A stretch of 64,000 nucleotides of DNA from Dyadobacter sp. CY261. GTDB taxonomy: Bacteria; Bacteroidota; Bacteroidia; Cytophagales; Spirosomataceae. Below, in pieces: positions 1-7,490 of the stretch. The notes beneath the pieces were generated by a model. It was not told the origin of the DNA. It saw only the letters and a list, made by a program, of their open reading frames with translations, and did not search any database. Made by a program: the position numbers and the translations under genes. Position 1 is the stretch's first letter; each line of letters starts with the position of its first letter. The DNA lies in NCBI RefSeq assembly GCF_021440085.1, contig NZ_JAKCPW010000010.1, positions 62,001-126,000 of the forward strand, written 5' to 3'.

Positions 1-531
1 AAACACGTCTGTATTGCCCGCTGTCACTTCCAGCCATCCGCACAATACCGCCTTTGAATCGGAAGAAGTCAGTATTTGTGCGTAGTTTTTGTAAAAATCA
101 GGCGCGAATTTAGGCAATACGGCAAACATATTTTCACCGTACCATTTGTTCCGAATGGCTATTTCACCTATTACGATATTGGGTAATGTGTATACAAAAG
201 TCGATGGACTAGGGGCGCTATTGGATGTGTAAGAATCTTTAAAACGTTGGTCTGTTTCCGCACTCGAAGACCTGTTGGCAAACAGCAGGGCTATCTCATC
301 ATCTCCGTATCCCATAATTCCCGGATTGATCTTTCTGAGCAGCTCCGAAGCCAGAAAGCCAGCCTGCGACAACTTATCCATTTTGTAAAACTTAGGATAG
401 CTAAAATCGAAATGCCTATAAATTTGTTTGAACCACGAGTCTTCCAAAGCAACATTCCGACGCAGCTTTACTTCTCCATTCACCGCACAGACATCCTCTG
501 TCAATCTGCAATATGCAGTAATCACGCTCAT
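1..531 (-). CDS. Ketosynthase-like protein without catalytic Cys (partial, C-terminus outside window)
   Basis: Reading the minus strand from an ATG at 531 gives 177 codons with no stop before the window edge, so only the N-terminal part is present. The protein starts MSVITAYCRL and contains FYKMDKLSQAGFLASELL and FVYTLPNIVIGEIAIRNK. These resemble the small beta-ketoacyl-synthase-like proteins of Bacteroidota aryl-polyene/flexirubin clusters. Where a ketosynthase would have its nucleophilic Cys, the visible sequence (PNIVIGEIAIRNKWYG) has none, so a chain-length-factor or scaffold role is more likely than condensation. The ATG overlaps the stop of the upstream ketosynthase by 4 bp (ATGA), so it belongs to the same operon. 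The assignment is by resemblance only. Confidence 0.7.
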   Translation of the reverse strand, partial: MSVITAYCRLTEDVCAVNGEVKLRRNVALEDSWFKQIYRHFDFSYPKFYKMDKLSQAGFLASELLRKINPGIMGYGDDEIALLFANRSSSAETDQRFKDSYTSNSAPSPSTFVYTLPNIVIGEIAIRNKWYGENMFAVLPKFAPDFYKNYAQILTSSDSKAVLCGWLEVTAGNTDVF

Positions 532-1610
532 ATCTTTCTGATTAACAACGATGCATTACCTCCTCCAAAACCTGATGCAGTTTTGAGTACAGTTTTCAAT
601 GACGCCCGGGTATTCTTTGTAATAATGTTCAACGGTCTCGAAACGCCGTTATTCAGGTATCCCAGGCTTTCCAACAACATTCCGTTCCTTATCATCTGCA
701 TAGAAACAGTGGTTTCAATAACGCCGGCGGCACCGAGCGTGTGCCCGTAATAGCCTTTCAAACTGTTCAACGGAATGTGAGAAAGGTTCATACTATCAAA
801 TGCTATGGACTCCATTTCGTCATTAAATATCGTTCCAGTTCCATGAGCAGAAATAAAATCGATTTCGTCCCCTGATACATCATTGTACCTCAGTGTCTTT
901 AGCACGCTTCTTACCAGCCCCTCTCCCGTCCGTGATGGTCCGGAAATGTGGTTCGCATCGTTCGCGCTCGTGCCTGTGAGTAATTCCAGCGGCGGATCTT
1001 TGAAAACCGATTTCGTGCCCGAAACCAGCACCGCGCCGCTTCCTTCTCCTAATGTAATGCCATTCCGGGCCGCATCGAATGGCGCGCAGGGTTTATCACT
1101 GACGGCAAAAAGCGACTGAAAACCATATAGCACAAAATCTGAAGCAAGATCGCAACCTACTACAATCACATGTTCGAACTGGCCGTTTTTGATCATATTA
1201 CCCGCCGCATTCAGGGCGAGCACACCTGAAATACAGGCATTGGAAATGACCATTGGCAAATGCGCAAGGCCGAGCTGCTGCTGCACCGCGACGTTAGTTT
1301 CGCTGAATTGGTCGTTTATATTGTCGTCCAGCGCACCTTTGGTGGAACTGATGAGCACCATGGTCCGATCCGACGACACGATGGACGCGTCAATCTTCGC
1401 TACAAGAGTTGACAAGGCCTTGACAACCAACTGCTGAAAACGTAACGAACCGTTCAAAGCGGCGATCCTGGCTAAATGAATATCCTCGCCATTGAACCCT
1501 GCCGAAGGCACCAGCGCGATGCCGCTGCGGTTGGCACTGATAGCCTGCCAGTTATCCTCCGCATTATCACCCAGCGGGCTTACGATCACCTCGGCACCAA
1601 TGTAAATCAT
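528..1610 (-). CDS. Beta-ketoacyl-ACP synthase (aryl-polyene/flexirubin type)
   Basis: A 360-aa thiolase-fold condensing enzyme expected to elongate the polyene chain on ACP. The full Cys-His-His triad is visible: Cys in SNACISG, His in SAHGTGT and His in KGYYGHTLGAAG, with a C-terminal GFGGGNAS loop. I place the start at the ATG at 1610 (MIYIGAEV) rather than the upstream in-frame ATG at 1631, because the 1610 start forms an ATGA overlap with the stop of the thioesterase gene, as at other junctions in this operon. At about 360 residues it is shorter than FabF (about 410), as is common for the second ketosynthase of aryl-polyene clusters. It probably works with the degenerate ketosynthase-like protein next to it. 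Confidence 0.88.
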   Translation of the reverse strand: MIYIGAEVIVSPLGDNAEDNWQAISANRSGIALVPSAGFNGEDIHLARIAALNGSLRFQQLVVKALSTLVAKIDASIVSSDRTMVLISSTKGALDDNINDQFSETNVAVQQQLGLAHLPMVISNACISGVLALNAAGNMIKNGQFEHVIVVGCDLASDFVLYGFQSLFAVSDKPCAPFDAARNGITLGEGSGAVLVSGTKSVFKDPPLELLTGTSANDANHISGPSRTGEGLVRSVLKTLRYNDVSGDEIDFISAHGTGTIFNDEMESIAFDSMNLSHIPLNSLKGYYGHTLGAAGVIETTVSMQMIRNGMLLESLGYLNNGVSRPLNIITKNTRASLKTVLKTASGFGGGNASLLIRKI

Positions 1611-2020
1611 AAATCGTACTTCGCTTTCCAATCCCTGTAAAAGTCCGGCGAAATGAGTTCCAGCTCACGCGAATCACGATCGAGGAAGACCTGCATCGTT
1701 TTGCCTGTGGCGCACAGTTGTCCGGTGGTCACATTGATCACCTCGTATTCAAACTGAATTTTCGCGGATTTGGTAGGAATATATTTTGTAATGACTTTGA
1801 TGGCATGTCCGTAATGAACCGGTGCCTTATGATCGATCTCTGACTTGACAATAGGGGTTACAAAACCTTTGTCATGGATTTGCAGATATTCCAAACCGTA
1901 TTTCCTTCCAAAAGCCTCACGTCCGTCTTCAAAAAACTTCAAATAGTTGCCATGCCAAACCACTCCCATGGCGTCGGTTTCACTAAACCGGATATCTATA
2001 TCTATTTCTGAAGAAATCAT
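1607..2020 (-). CDS. Acyl-CoA/ACP thioesterase, hot-dog fold (4HBT/YbgC type)
   Basis: A 137-aa single hot-dog domain protein. The N-terminal motif IDIRFSETDAMGVVWHGNYLKFFEDGREAF matches the 4-hydroxybenzoyl-CoA thioesterase family, where the Asp in the ETDAMGVV-type loop is the catalytic residue. Thioesterases of this kind are regular members of aryl-polyene and flexirubin operons and are thought to release or edit the acyl chain from the ACP. It lies between the dehydratase (18 bp upstream) and the ketosynthase (4 bp overlap), so co-translation is likely. The length is normal for the family. Substrate specificity cannot be read from the sequence. Confidence 0.85.
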   Translation of the reverse strand: MISSEIDIDIRFSETDAMGVVWHGNYLKFFEDGREAFGRKYGLEYLQIHDKGFVTPIVKSEIDHKAPVHYGHAIKVITKYIPTKSAKIQFEYEVINVTTGQLCATGKTMQVFLDRDSRELELISPDFYRDWKAKYDL

Positions 2021-2038
2021 GCAATCAGTTATTAGGGG

Positions 2039-2458
2039 TTACTCGCTTACTACAATTTTCAACTCACAACCCAGCAAGATACGCCCATCCAGTGAACTTT
2101 CGCCCTTTACAAGGTAAATATTTCCCAACTGGTGCATGGGGGTCACAACCGTACGGATCGTAACACCTACGGGAGGAAGCTCATGCACAAGCACTTTGCT
2201 CACAGCCCCGATAAACCCAACTTTGGGCTCTCCCCCTTCGCTGGCATCGAGGTAACCGAAAGACGCGGCGCAAGTCTGCGCGATGTGTTCGATGAGCCCC
2301 GTTTCCTGGAAATATCCGTCCTGCACCAGGACATTATCCTCCCTGACCTTAAAATCCGATTCGAACCGCTCCCTGGTGGCACCGAGGAGGTTATCGACCA
2401 TCACAAATGGCTCGCGATGAGGGATGTAGTCGGTAATGGCACCTTTCGCGACGATCAT
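2039..2458 (-). CDS. 3-hydroxyacyl-ACP dehydratase (FabZ/ApeP-like)
   Basis: A 139-aa hot-dog dehydratase. The stretch DYIPHREPFVMVDNLLGA carries the FabA/FabZ-type HREPFVMVD motif with its catalytic His, and the helix QETGLIEHIAQTCAASFGY carries the second active-site region, in which the acidic residue is Glu of GLIEH. In this operon it would dehydrate the 3-hydroxyacyl intermediate left by the ketoreductase and so form each polyene double bond. The start ATG (2456-2458) overlaps the acyltransferase stop by one base (TAATG), which indicates translational coupling. The relatives are the short ApeI/ApeP-type dehydratases of aryl-polyene clusters rather than housekeeping FabZ. Confidence 0.87.
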   Translation of the reverse strand: MIVAKGAITDYIPHREPFVMVDNLLGATRERFESDFKVREDNVLVQDGYFQETGLIEHIAQTCAASFGYLDASEGGEPKVGFIGAVSKVLVHELPPVGVTIRTVVTPMHQLGNIYLVKGESSLDGRILLGCELKIVVSE

Positions 2459-3324
2459 TATTGAAAGAAATTGAAATAGTTAAACCATTGTTCAGGAAAT
2501 GCTTTCACTTTTCGTTCCAGCTCTTCAACATACAACCGGGCGATCTCCTCGGGCTTCATTCTCGCTTCAATAGGCTTGGTGGCGCTTAAATGATAGCTGT
2601 ACTGGCCGTCTTTGGCCGCAAAAACAAACGTAACCGGCGCATTGAACTTCGAAGCGATCACAAACGGGCCGTACGGGAATTTCGCCTTTTTGCCCAGAAA
2701 ATCCATTTCGATATACTTAGCCCCCTCCAGATACCGATCGGCGTGAATGGCCACGAATTCGTTGCTGACCAACGCATTACGAATCGATATAATATGAGAA
2801 AGATCGTCCTTGATCGCAATTACCTTGAATCGTGAACCGCCCGTGGACAAATCCATGTATCTCTTGATGTTCTCGACTTCGGCATCCAGCATCACGATAT
2901 TAATGGTCGGGGTAATGCGCCCTTTGAGCAGGTTACCCGCTGTTTCCCAGTTACCTACATGTGCGCTGAGCAAAATCCCACCTCTACCTGCATCGCGGAT
3001 GTCGATCAGGTATTGTTCGTTTTCAAAAATGTGTGAAAATTTCCGGTCCTTGCCGAGCAGGAACGCCGCACGATCGACGAGCGTCTGCCCAAATATGTAA
3101 AAATTCCTGCGTGCCATTTTTCTGGCATCGGAACCGGTAACGTGAAGGGTATTCTGATAAAAATCCAGCAGCGCCTGCCGTGGCTTGGCTGCAAAAAGGT
3201 AATAGTAATAAGTAACCACCCGCAGGAGCCCGTAAGCGAATCCGAGCCCCAGGGTATTGATAAAAAACAGGAAAATTTTGTAACCCGTTAACGATCCCTT
3301 GGTCTTACCGTCCCAACGGCTCAT
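2458..3324 (-). CDS. Lipid A biosynthesis-type (LpxL/HtrB-like) acyltransferase
   Basis: A 288-aa membrane-associated acyltransferase. An N-terminal hydrophobic stretch (IFLFFINTLGLGFAYGLLRV) precedes the LpxL-family catalytic motif H-x4-E in LLSAHVGNWETAG. The later VAIHADRYLEGAKYIEMDFLG and PYGPFVIASKFNAPVTFVF segments fit the same family. In flexirubin and aryl-polyene clusters such enzymes probably transfer the finished aryl-polyene chain, or a fatty chain, onto a lipid or dialkylresorcinol acceptor at the inner membrane; this role is inferred from cluster membership. The gene follows the ACP with 2 bp between stop and start. Confidence 0.85.
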   Translation of the reverse strand: MSRWDGKTKGSLTGYKIFLFFINTLGLGFAYGLLRVVTYYYYLFAAKPRQALLDFYQNTLHVTGSDARKMARRNFYIFGQTLVDRAAFLLGKDRKFSHIFENEQYLIDIRDAGRGGILLSAHVGNWETAGNLLKGRITPTINIVMLDAEVENIKRYMDLSTGGSRFKVIAIKDDLSHIISIRNALVSNEFVAIHADRYLEGAKYIEMDFLGKKAKFPYGPFVIASKFNAPVTFVFAAKDGQYSYHLSATKPIEARMKPEEIARLYVEELERKVKAFPEQWFNYFNFFQ

Positions 3325-3326
3325 TC

Positions 3327-3593
3327 TTACAATGCGAGTTTCTGACGGATAAGCTGATAGAAGTCGCCGAATGTAACGATTCCCTTAAAATCCTCTCCGG
3401 TAAGCTTCACATTGAGATTTTCATCGATAAGCACAACCAGGTCGACGTAGTCGAGACTATCCAGATCCAGCGTATCTTTCAGACTGTTTTCAGGAAGAAT
3501 CGAATCCCGGTCCACCTCAAATTCCTCAGACAAAAAATCTCTGGTCTCTTCAATTACTTCTTCCCAACTCATTTTAACGTCGTTAGCATACAT
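3327..3593 (-). CDS. Acyl carrier protein for polyene synthesis
   Basis: An acidic 88-aa protein with the phosphopantetheine attachment site DSLD; Ser46 lies in the stretch TLDLDSLDYVDLVV. It would carry the growing polyene chain between ketosynthase, ketoreductase and dehydratase. It is the only ACP in the window; clusters of this type often have two. The start is uncertain. The ATG at 3593 gives MYANDVKMSW, while an internal ATG at 3572 gives MSWEEV. A TAATTTTG box on the minus strand (3599-3606) lies only 5 bp before the first ATG and, if used, would favour the internal start. Confidence 0.88.
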   Translation of the reverse strand: MYANDVKMSWEEVIEETRDFLSEEFEVDRDSILPENSLKDTLDLDSLDYVDLVVLIDENLNVKLTGEDFKGIVTFGDFYQLIRQKLAL

Positions 3594-3783
3594 AGCTGCA
3601 AAATTAGTTTATTCTTACCGATAGTTTAAAAATATTCCCAAATTTTCAAAAAAAGCACACGCATCACACAATAATTTCAACTGAAAATCATTGCAACCGA
3701 CGGATGGAATATTGGAGGTTAACAAAAATACGAAATTTCATTTCCCGGCGACCGCCGTTCACGAAGTTGTAGTAGTAATGTGA

Positions 3784-3839
3784 CCCAGTTGGAAACCCGG
3801 TTGGAAACCCAGTTGGAAACCCGGTTGGAAACCCGGTTG
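3784..3839. repeat. 12-bp tandem repeat, about 4.7 copies
   Basis: Five consecutive units of CCC(A/G)GTTGGAAA run from 3784 to 3839, the last one decayed. They lie in the 272-bp gap between the ketosynthase stop (3866) and the ACP start (3593), the only large gap inside the operon. The A/G variants are interspersed, which suggests slippage-driven expansion. The rest of the gap is AT-rich, with two TAnnTTTG-like boxes on the minus strand (3723-3730 and 3599-3606) but no clear -33 element. Confidence 0.9.
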
Positions 3840-3865
3840 CCCCCCGGTCGGAGACCCACTGGCGG

Positions 3866-5083
3866 TCAGATCTTCCTCACGATCAGCGTCGAATTGGTTC
3901 CGCCGAAGCCAAATGAGTTGGATAAAAAGCAGTTGATTTCCTGCTCCCGAGTCTCAGCAACGATATTGATTTTCGCAGAATCGTCGTCCGGGTTTTCGAA
4001 GTTGATGTTCGGTGCGATGAATGAATTTTGCATCATCAGCAGGGAGTACACGATCTCACTCGCTCCGGCCATCCAGCATTCATGCCCGGTCATCGATTTG
4101 GTGGAGCTTACCGGCACATCTGCACCAAATACCTCAAAGATAGCCCGCGCCTCACTGCCGTCACCCACAGGCGTGGAGGTGGCATGGGCATTGATGTAGT
4201 CGACAGCCTGAATAGAAATCCCAGCCTGTTTCAATGCCATTTGCAGGGAACGCGTCTGACCGTCAATGCTTGGATTGGAAATATGGTCGCCATTGGACGA
4301 GAAACCGTAACCGATGAGCTCGCCTAGAATAGGCGCGCCACGCTTCATGGCTGCTTCGTAAGATTCCAGGATAACCGTCGCTGCGCCCCCGCTCGGGATC
4401 AGTCCGTCGCGGTCGCGGTCAAATGGGCGGGAGGCTTTTTCGGGCTCCGATTCGCGGACCGAGAATGTGCCGAGGCCATCGAAGCTGGCCATGGCCGATG
4501 CATTGATCTCCTGCGCGCCCCCGCAAATTACGCGCTCCTGCAAACCCTGGCTGATCATCAGGTAACCCATCCCGATCGAATGCGAGCCCGACGCGCAAGC
4601 CGCACTCAATGTGAAATTGATCCCTTTCAGCTTGAAGATCGTCGAAAGGTTCATATTCACGGTGCTGTTCATGTTCTGGAAAATGGCACCGCTGCCAATG
4701 AGGGTTGTATCATGTTTTTCACGCACCTTATCCACCGCTTCTACGACAGACGCCGCAGTACTGTCGTTGCCATAAATGATGCCGGTTTCGGTTTTTTCCA
4801 GGAAATCGATATCCAATCCAGACAATGCAAGTGCTTCGTGCGTAGCCATATACGCATACAATGCAGGCTGGTGCATCCCCACGCGTTGGCGGCGCGAGAG
4901 GTAGTTTTTCAGATCAGGTTCCTCTACCATGCCCGTGAGAGCCGAGCGAAAACCGAAATCCTTGCGTGACTGATCGAATACGATTCCACTTTTACCTGCA
5001 TACAACGACTGCGTCACCTCGCCCAGGTTTTTGCCCAGACAAGAGTAAATGCCGATACCGGTAATGACGACCCTATGGCTCAT
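3866..5083 (-). CDS. Beta-ketoacyl-ACP synthase II-like (FabF/ApeO-type)
   Basis: A full-length 405-aa condensing enzyme with all catalytic residues: Cys in LSAACASGSHS, His in INAHATSTPVGD, and Lys/His in SSTKSMTGHECWMAGASE, plus the glycine-rich NSFGFGGTNST C-terminus. It should perform the decarboxylative Claisen condensation that extends the aryl starter on ACP with malonyl units. It lies 3 bp after the ketoreductase and before the ACP. This complete FabF-length enzyme and the shorter ketosynthase at 528-1610 are probably the two active condensing enzymes of the cluster; two further relatives in the window lack the Cys. Confidence 0.92.
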   Translation of the reverse strand: MSHRVVITGIGIYSCLGKNLGEVTQSLYAGKSGIVFDQSRKDFGFRSALTGMVEEPDLKNYLSRRQRVGMHQPALYAYMATHEALALSGLDIDFLEKTETGIIYGNDSTAASVVEAVDKVREKHDTTLIGSGAIFQNMNSTVNMNLSTIFKLKGINFTLSAACASGSHSIGMGYLMISQGLQERVICGGAQEINASAMASFDGLGTFSVRESEPEKASRPFDRDRDGLIPSGGAATVILESYEAAMKRGAPILGELIGYGFSSNGDHISNPSIDGQTRSLQMALKQAGISIQAVDYINAHATSTPVGDGSEARAIFEVFGADVPVSSTKSMTGHECWMAGASEIVYSLLMMQNSFIAPNINFENPDDDSAKINIVAETREQEINCFLSNSFGFGGTNSTLIVRKI

Positions 5084-5086
5084 GGA

Positions 5087-5818
5087 TTATGAGTAAATTC
5101 CTCCGTTGATATTAATAACCTCACCCGTAATGTACGCGGCCTTGTCGGAAACCAGGAAGCTCACCAGGTGCGCTACTTCCTCCGCCTTGCCAAAACGGTT
5201 CATGGGTATCATTTGTTTCAATTCGTCCTCGTTGAGATCTTTGGTCATATCGCTGGTGATAAAACCCGGAGCGACTGCGTTCACAGTAATTTTCCGTTTG
5301 GCAACCTCCTGAGCAAGCGATCTCGAGGCCGCGATAATGGCCCCTTTCGCGGCAGAGTAGTTGGTTTGCCCCGCTACTCCTTTTAACCCTGACACCGATG
5401 CAATGTTGACAATCCGTCCTGAACGTTTACGCAGCATTTGCTGAATGGCATTCTGGGTCACATTGTAAAGTCCTTTGACGGAAATATTCAGCACATCGTC
5501 CCAATCTTTTTCAGCCATCCACATAAACAGCCCATCGCGGGTAATCCCTGCGTTGTTTACCAAAACCCCGATAAACTTGTCTTCGTTCTTTTCGCGCCAG
5601 CCGTTCAATGCCGCATCCACTTCTTCCTTATTCTGCACATTGAAATGTAACAGCTCGCCATTACCTCCGTTTGACTGGATTTCAGCTAATGTTTCCTGAG
5701 CAGCAGCCTCGTTTGAAGCATAGTTGATCAATATATATAAACCATGATCCTTGGCCAGCTGAACCGCGATGGCCCTGCCGAGTCCTCTGGATGCACCGGT
5801 TACCAATGCGCAATTCAT
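5087..5818 (-). CDS. fabG: 3-oxoacyl-ACP reductase (FabG-like short-chain dehydrogenase)
   Basis: A 243-aa SDR enzyme. The NADPH-binding GASRGLGRA motif is at residues 8-16, the NNAG motif follows at LVNNAGIT, the catalytic Ser is in NIASVSG, and the Tyr-Lys pair is in TNYSAAKGA. It ends GEVININGGIYS, typical of FabG. In the pigment pathway it reduces the 3-ketoacyl-ACP made by the neighbouring ketosynthase so that the dehydratase can form the double bond. The start overlaps the ammonia lyase stop by 4 bp. It is named after FabG for its family; it is presumably a pathway paralogue rather than the housekeeping enzyme. Confidence 0.9.
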   Translation of the reverse strand: MNCALVTGASRGLGRAIAVQLAKDHGLYILINYASNEAAAQETLAEIQSNGGNGELLHFNVQNKEEVDAALNGWREKNEDKFIGVLVNNAGITRDGLFMWMAEKDWDDVLNISVKGLYNVTQNAIQQMLRKRSGRIVNIASVSGLKGVAGQTNYSAAKGAIIAASRSLAQEVAKRKITVNAVAPGFITSDMTKDLNEDELKQMIPMNRFGKAEEVAHLVSFLVSDKAAYITGEVININGGIYS

Positions 5819-7344
5819 AGGTGAAATGGGGTTTCTTTAATGTATTCAAAAACGGCTGCAATGCTTTCCGACTGCGGCACGTCGCCCGTTACGAAATGTG
5901 CCCTCTGGCGAATCTGCTTGTAAATGGATTGCGCATTCGGTGAAAGTTTCTCTTTTTCCTCGGGATGCAGCAGGTCAATCGCCTGGCAAATCGCCATGAT
6001 ATGGATCGACATTACCTGGAATGCATTTTCAAGCACCTGCTTTGCGATTACCGCGCTATTGGTACCCATGCTGACGATATCCTGGTTGTCGTTGTTATTG
6101 GGAATACTGTGAATGTAAATCGACGTCGACAACGCCTGGCTTTCGGCTGTGGTAGAGGTGGCCGTAAATTGCACGCCCTGGAAACCGAAGTTCAAACCCC
6201 AGGTGCCTGCATTCAGGAAAGGCGGAAATTTGCCATTCAGTTTGCTGTTCATCAGGAAGTTGAGCTGGCGTTCCATCAGCATGGTCAGTTTTGTGAGAAC
6301 CAGCTTTACTTTATCCATTTCCAGGGAAATATAGTCGCCATGGAAGTTACCGCCGTGGAAAACATTGTCATCCTCAGGCTGTACGATCGGGTTATCATTG
6401 GTTGAATTCAACTCATTTTCAACCACTTCCTGGGCATAATTCAGGGTATCGAGTACGGGACCGAGGATTTGCGGCACGCAGCGGATCGAGTAGTACTCCT
6501 GAATTTTACGTTCGAATTCGGTCTTCTGCATCGCGGTGTCATCGCGGAACAGCTCTTCCCGGCTGCGGATCAAGCCACTCCCAGCCACAAAGTCGCGCAT
6601 ATGCTGTGCCACCATTTGCTGACCTTTGTGGTGTTTTACGGCATTCAGTTGCTTGGAAAATGAATCATCAAATGACTCGATCGCTTCATTAATCATCGAC
6701 GAAGCGGTGATGGCCCATTGCACCAGCCGTTTGGCATAAATGAGGTTAATAGCAGCCATCCCGGTCATACAGGAAGTTCCATTGATCAGCCCGAGGCCAT
6801 CGCGGAGCTCCATTTTGAGTGGCTTAATGCTCTTTTCAGCCAGTACTTCGGCCGTTTTGCGACGAGTGCCATTGTCGTACACATGCCCTTCACCGATCAG
6901 GTTCAGGCCCAGATGCGAGAGTTGTACAAGGTCACCGCTGGCGCCAACGCTACCATGTTCGAAGATTTCGGGTACGATGTCGTTGTTCAAAAACGTCACC
7001 AACTGCTTGATCACGGCCGTGCTTACACCTGAGTTGGCCTGTAAAAATGAATTCAGGCGCGCGAGCATGACGGCGCGTGCATATATTTCGTTCAGCGGCT
7101 TCCCTACCCCGCTGGAATGGCTGCGGATCAGGTTGTATTGCAGATTATTGAGCTGGTCGGTTTCGATGCGGTATTGCGCCATCGGGCCAAAACCGGTATT
7201 GATACCGTATATGATTTTATCCTTGGAGAAGTTCGTTAAAAAAGCAAAGGATTGGGATACTTGATGGAGGGTGTCTTCGGCTAAGATAAATTCCTTCTTT
7301 TCAAAAGCATACTGCTCGATATGAGCTAATGAAATACGATTCAT
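5815..7344 (-). CDS. Aromatic amino acid ammonia lyase (tyrosine/histidine ammonia lyase family)
   Basis: A 509-aa MIO-dependent lyase. The Ala-Ser-Gly that cyclises to the MIO cofactor is at residues 135-137 in EHGSVGASGDLVQLSH; YGINTGFG (46-53) and the NSTNDNP region are also present. In flexirubin clusters this enzyme deaminates tyrosine to 4-coumarate, the aryl starter unit, so tyrosine is the favoured substrate by context. The selectivity pair is Ser75-His76 (IRSHSSGVG), which does not by itself separate TAL from HAL. It is the first gene of the minus-strand pigment operon. A weak promoter candidate is a TTTG (revcomp of 7400-7403) about 21 bp before TATTTTAC (revcomp of 7371-7378). Confidence 0.88.
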   Translation of the reverse strand: MNRISLAHIEQYAFEKKEFILAEDTLHQVSQSFAFLTNFSKDKIIYGINTGFGPMAQYRIETDQLNNLQYNLIRSHSSGVGKPLNEIYARAVMLARLNSFLQANSGVSTAVIKQLVTFLNNDIVPEIFEHGSVGASGDLVQLSHLGLNLIGEGHVYDNGTRRKTAEVLAEKSIKPLKMELRDGLGLINGTSCMTGMAAINLIYAKRLVQWAITASSMINEAIESFDDSFSKQLNAVKHHKGQQMVAQHMRDFVAGSGLIRSREELFRDDTAMQKTEFERKIQEYYSIRCVPQILGPVLDTLNYAQEVVENELNSTNDNPIVQPEDDNVFHGGNFHGDYISLEMDKVKLVLTKLTMLMERQLNFLMNSKLNGKFPPFLNAGTWGLNFGFQGVQFTATSTTAESQALSTSIYIHSIPNNNDNQDIVSMGTNSAVIAKQVLENAFQVMSIHIMAICQAIDLLHPEEKEKLSPNAQSIYKQIRQRAHFVTGDVPQSESIAAVFEYIKETPFHL

Positions 7345-7435
7345 TTAGTGCTGGCGTAATTTAATATGGTGTAAAATAAATCTTTTTTTGCGGTTTTGGC
7401 AAACAGGAACCGGTGAGCGGTAGCAGGCATGGAAG

Positions 7436-7465
7436 TTGCCTGAGTGATACAATTCATTAATTTTG
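7436..7465 (+). promoter_or_regulatory. Bacteroidota-type promoter for the pigment export operon
   Basis: TTG at 7436-7438, a 19-bp spacer, then TAATTTTG at 7458-7465, an exact match to the TAnnTTTG -7 element. The start codon at 7491 follows about 25 bp later. The intergenic region (7345-7490) separates two divergent pigment operons, so it probably carries both promoters. Confidence 0.6.
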
Positions 7466-7490
7466 TCGGACATTCACGTTTCCCCTGTCA

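Noticed and set aside
3784..3839. CRISPR array
   Set aside because: Units are 12 bp, contiguous and without spacers; no cas genes in the window.
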